Positions 23,968 to 25,350 of a DNA stretch of 25,350 bases are shown here, piece by piece (position 1 is the first letter of the stretch; each line of letters starts with the position of its first letter). The stretch covers positions 1 through 25,350 of the forward strand of contig DEUB01000054.1 of NCBI GenBank assembly GCA_002362385.1, given 5' to 3'. The stretch is from Lachnospiraceae bacterium UBA3273 (GTDB taxonomy: Bacteria > Bacillota > Clostridia > Lachnospirales > Lachnospiraceae). The notes under the pieces were generated by a model. That model did not search any database. It was not told the origin of the DNA and was given only the letters and a program-made list of their open reading frames with translations. Both the position numbers and the translations under genes were made by a program.

Positions 23968-25167
23968 CTAGACCTCAAATAATGCCCTGATATTTTCTTC
24001 CTTTAATCCCGAGCCGATGACACAGATCTTGCCCGTATATTCCGCACTTCCGTCCCTGATCTCGCTTTCTCCGGGCACATGGTCAAAATGAATGAACAGA
24101 TCTCCCTCTGTGGGCAGCATTCCCTTTGCCCGTAAAACCATTCCGTATTTTTCTGTATCCTCCAGGGCATCCAGACATGCCTGTACCTGCTCCTTTGTAA
24201 ATTTGGAAGAGGTCTCGATCCCCACACTGGTAAATATCTCATCGGCATGATGATGGTGGTGGTCATGTCCGTCGTGGTCGTGATGATGGTGGTCATGGTC
24301 ATGATCGTCATGGTCGTGATGATGGTGGTCGTGGTCATGTCCGTCGTGGCCCTCATGATGGTGGTCATGATCATGTCCGTCGTGACCCTCATGATGGTGG
24401 TCGTGGTCGTGCTCGTCGTGACCCTCATGATGGTGGTCATGATCATGCTCGTCGTGATCGTGATGATGGCCATGGTCGTGGTCGTGGCATCCGCAGGTGC
24501 AGTCCTCTCCGTGCTCATGGTCATGCTCATGGGCTTTTAATACTTCCTGCATCAATTCCGCTTCTAAATCCTTGGCGTCTTCTATCGTCTCTAAAATTTT
24601 GCCGCCGTCCAGCTTATTCCAATCCGTAGTAATAACCGCAGCCTTGGCATTATGCTCCCTGATCAGGGCAACCGCCGCGTTGATCTTTTCATCGCTCATT
24701 TCCCCTGTGCGGCTTAAGATCACGGTTCCCGCATGTTCGATCTGGTTGGCAAAAAACTCGCCGAAATTTTTCAGGTAGGTCTTGCATTTCTTGGCGTCCA
24801 CAACAGCCACCGCGCTGTTTAAATGCACGCCTTCGGAAGCAGTCGCCCCTTCCACTGCACGCATGACGTCAGAAAGCTTCCCCACCCCTGAGGGCTCGAT
24901 CAGGATACGGTCGGGATGGTATTTATCCAGCACTTCCTTTAAAGCAGTCCCAAAATCTCCCACAAGGGAACAGCAGATACAGCCGGAATTCATCTCCGTT
25001 ATCTCAATGCCCGCTTCCTTTAAAAAACCGCCGTCTATGCCGATTTCCCCAAATTCGTTTTCAATCAGCACTACCTGTTCCGTAGAAAGCGCCTCTTTTA
25101 ATAATTTTTTAATCAATGTTGTCTTGCCGGCTCCTAAAAAACCGGATACAATATCAATTTTTGTCAT
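23968..25167 (-). CDS. COG0523/CobW-family metal-chaperone GTPase with His-rich tract
   Basis: A 399-residue G3E GTPase, probably a zinc or other transition-metal chaperone. Visible are Walker A GFLGAGKT (9-16), ENEFGEIGID, the metal-binding SGCICC (Cys63, Cys65, Cys66), EPSG (91-94) and, where NKxD is expected, LSRT (151-154). Residues about 213-307 are extremely His/Asp-rich: about 49 histidines in 95 residues by my count, with a CTCGC cluster at 223-227. A CobW C-terminal domain (308-397) follows. An in-frame ATG at 25194 precedes AAAGAAAGGTGAT, which is well placed for ATG 25167, so I use the latter. It heads the metal-related transcript. Confidence 0.9.
   Translation of the reverse strand: MTKIDIVSGFLGAGKTTLIKKLLKEALSTEQVVLIENEFGEIGIDGGFLKEAGIEITEMNSGCICCSLVGDFGTALKEVLDKYHPDRILIEPSGVGKLSDVMRAVEGATASEGVHLNSAVAVVDAKKCKTYLKNFGEFFANQIEHAGTVILSRTGEMSDEKINAAVALIREHNAKAAVITTDWNKLDGGKILETIEDAKDLEAELMQEVLKAHEHDHEHGEDCTCGCHDHDHGHHHDHDEHDHDHHHEGHDEHDHDHHHEGHDGHDHDHHHEGHDGHDHDHHHHDHDDHDHDHHHHDHDGHDHHHHHADEIFTSVGIETSSKFTKEQVQACLDALEDTEKYGMVLRAKGMLPTEGDLFIHFDHVPGESEIRDGSAEYTGKICVIGSGLKEENIRALFEV
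24250..24490. repeat. 36-bp tandem repeats encoding the His-rich tract
   Basis: The coding DNA repeats a 12-codon unit, HDxHDHDHHHEG, about four times, then degenerates to HDHDxHDHDHHH units. Synonymous differences between units are few, so copy number probably varies between strains. Confidence 0.8.
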
Positions 25168-25249
25168 GTTTATCACCTTTCTTTTATTATGCATTGTTTT
25201 TTGATTAATATGAAACGGCCTTTGGGCCGGTGGGGGTGTAAGATTGTGT

Positions 25250-25295
25250 TGTGTTTCGTATTTTGTTTTGCCTGTGTTTTGTATTTTGTTTTGCC
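25250..25295. repeat. Tandem 23-bp repeat upstream of the COG0523 gene
   Basis: Two adjacent 23-bp copies, 25250-25272 and 25273-25295, differ at one base and contain TATTTTGTTTTGCC. They lie about 85 bases before the GTPase start. The rest of 25168-25350 holds a small hairpin (CGGCC-TTTG-GGCCG, about 25216-25229) and no gene that I can support. Confidence 0.7.
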
Positions 25296-25350
25296 GGCTG
25301 CGGATAGGACCGGGCTACGGGCAGAACTCCGAAAAACCTTCGGTTTTCCG

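Noticed and set aside
24003..24540. Open frames of Met/Thr or Val/Met repeats on both strands
   Set aside because: They are alternative readings of the His/Asp codon repeats of the COG0523 gene.

Overview
The window looks like a chromosomal segment of a Gram-positive, Clostridia-type anaerobe, most likely Lachnospiraceae. The reasons are purine-rich AGGAGG ribosome sites, a clostridial-style agr cassette with an AgrD resembling Clostridium AIP precursors, a minimal two-gene SufC/SufB-like pair, and a giant Sec-exported YD/Rhs protein. Every gene I can support lies on the minus strand, so transcription runs from high to low coordinates.

From 25.2 kb down to 22.2 kb is a metal-related cluster. 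It holds a COG0523/CobW GTPase with a long His-rich tract, a second CobW-like GTPase fused to a YcgQ/DUF1980-like domain and lacking the CxCC motif, and a LytTR response regulator that appears to belong to the same transcript. A hairpin terminator closes the cluster. From 22.0 to 19.0 kb is a complete agr quorum-sensing system in the order LytTR regulator, AgrC-like kinase, a 51-aa AgrD, then AgrB. The agrDB genes have their own promoter region carrying two 19-bp direct repeats exactly 21 bp apart, the layout of a LytTR operator. Next come a SufC ATPase and a SufB/D-family scaffold behind a good sigma-70-type promoter, then a roughly 280-bp nested palindrome in the gap before the rhs gene.

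The dominant feature (16.7 to 2.6 kb) is one 4,685-residue polymorphic toxin. It has a signal peptide, about 1,500 residues of alternating A/B beta-rich modules, alternating FN3 and Ig-like modules, a PKD domain, a carboxypeptidase-regulatory-like domain, an extended YD-repeat shell, an Rhs core ending in DPFGL, and an AT-rich C-terminal toxin that is probably ADP-ribosyltransferase-like. Its likely immunity gene follows at once and looks like domain 3 of EF-Tu.

Below 2.3 kb is a graveyard or reservoir of older toxin/immunity cassettes: a toxin tail fragment, an intact Xre/MbcA/ParS (DUF2384)-like small protein, a frameshifted linker-plus-CdiA-CT-like toxin with an intact immunity gene, and a decayed possible immunity gene. 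It ends in a 511-bp copy of the Rhs core (about 94% identical to 3338-3848) that runs off the window edge. This is the arrangement expected for toxin switching by recombination between duplicated core sequences. Family assignments come from reading the protein sequences by eye; no database search was possible.
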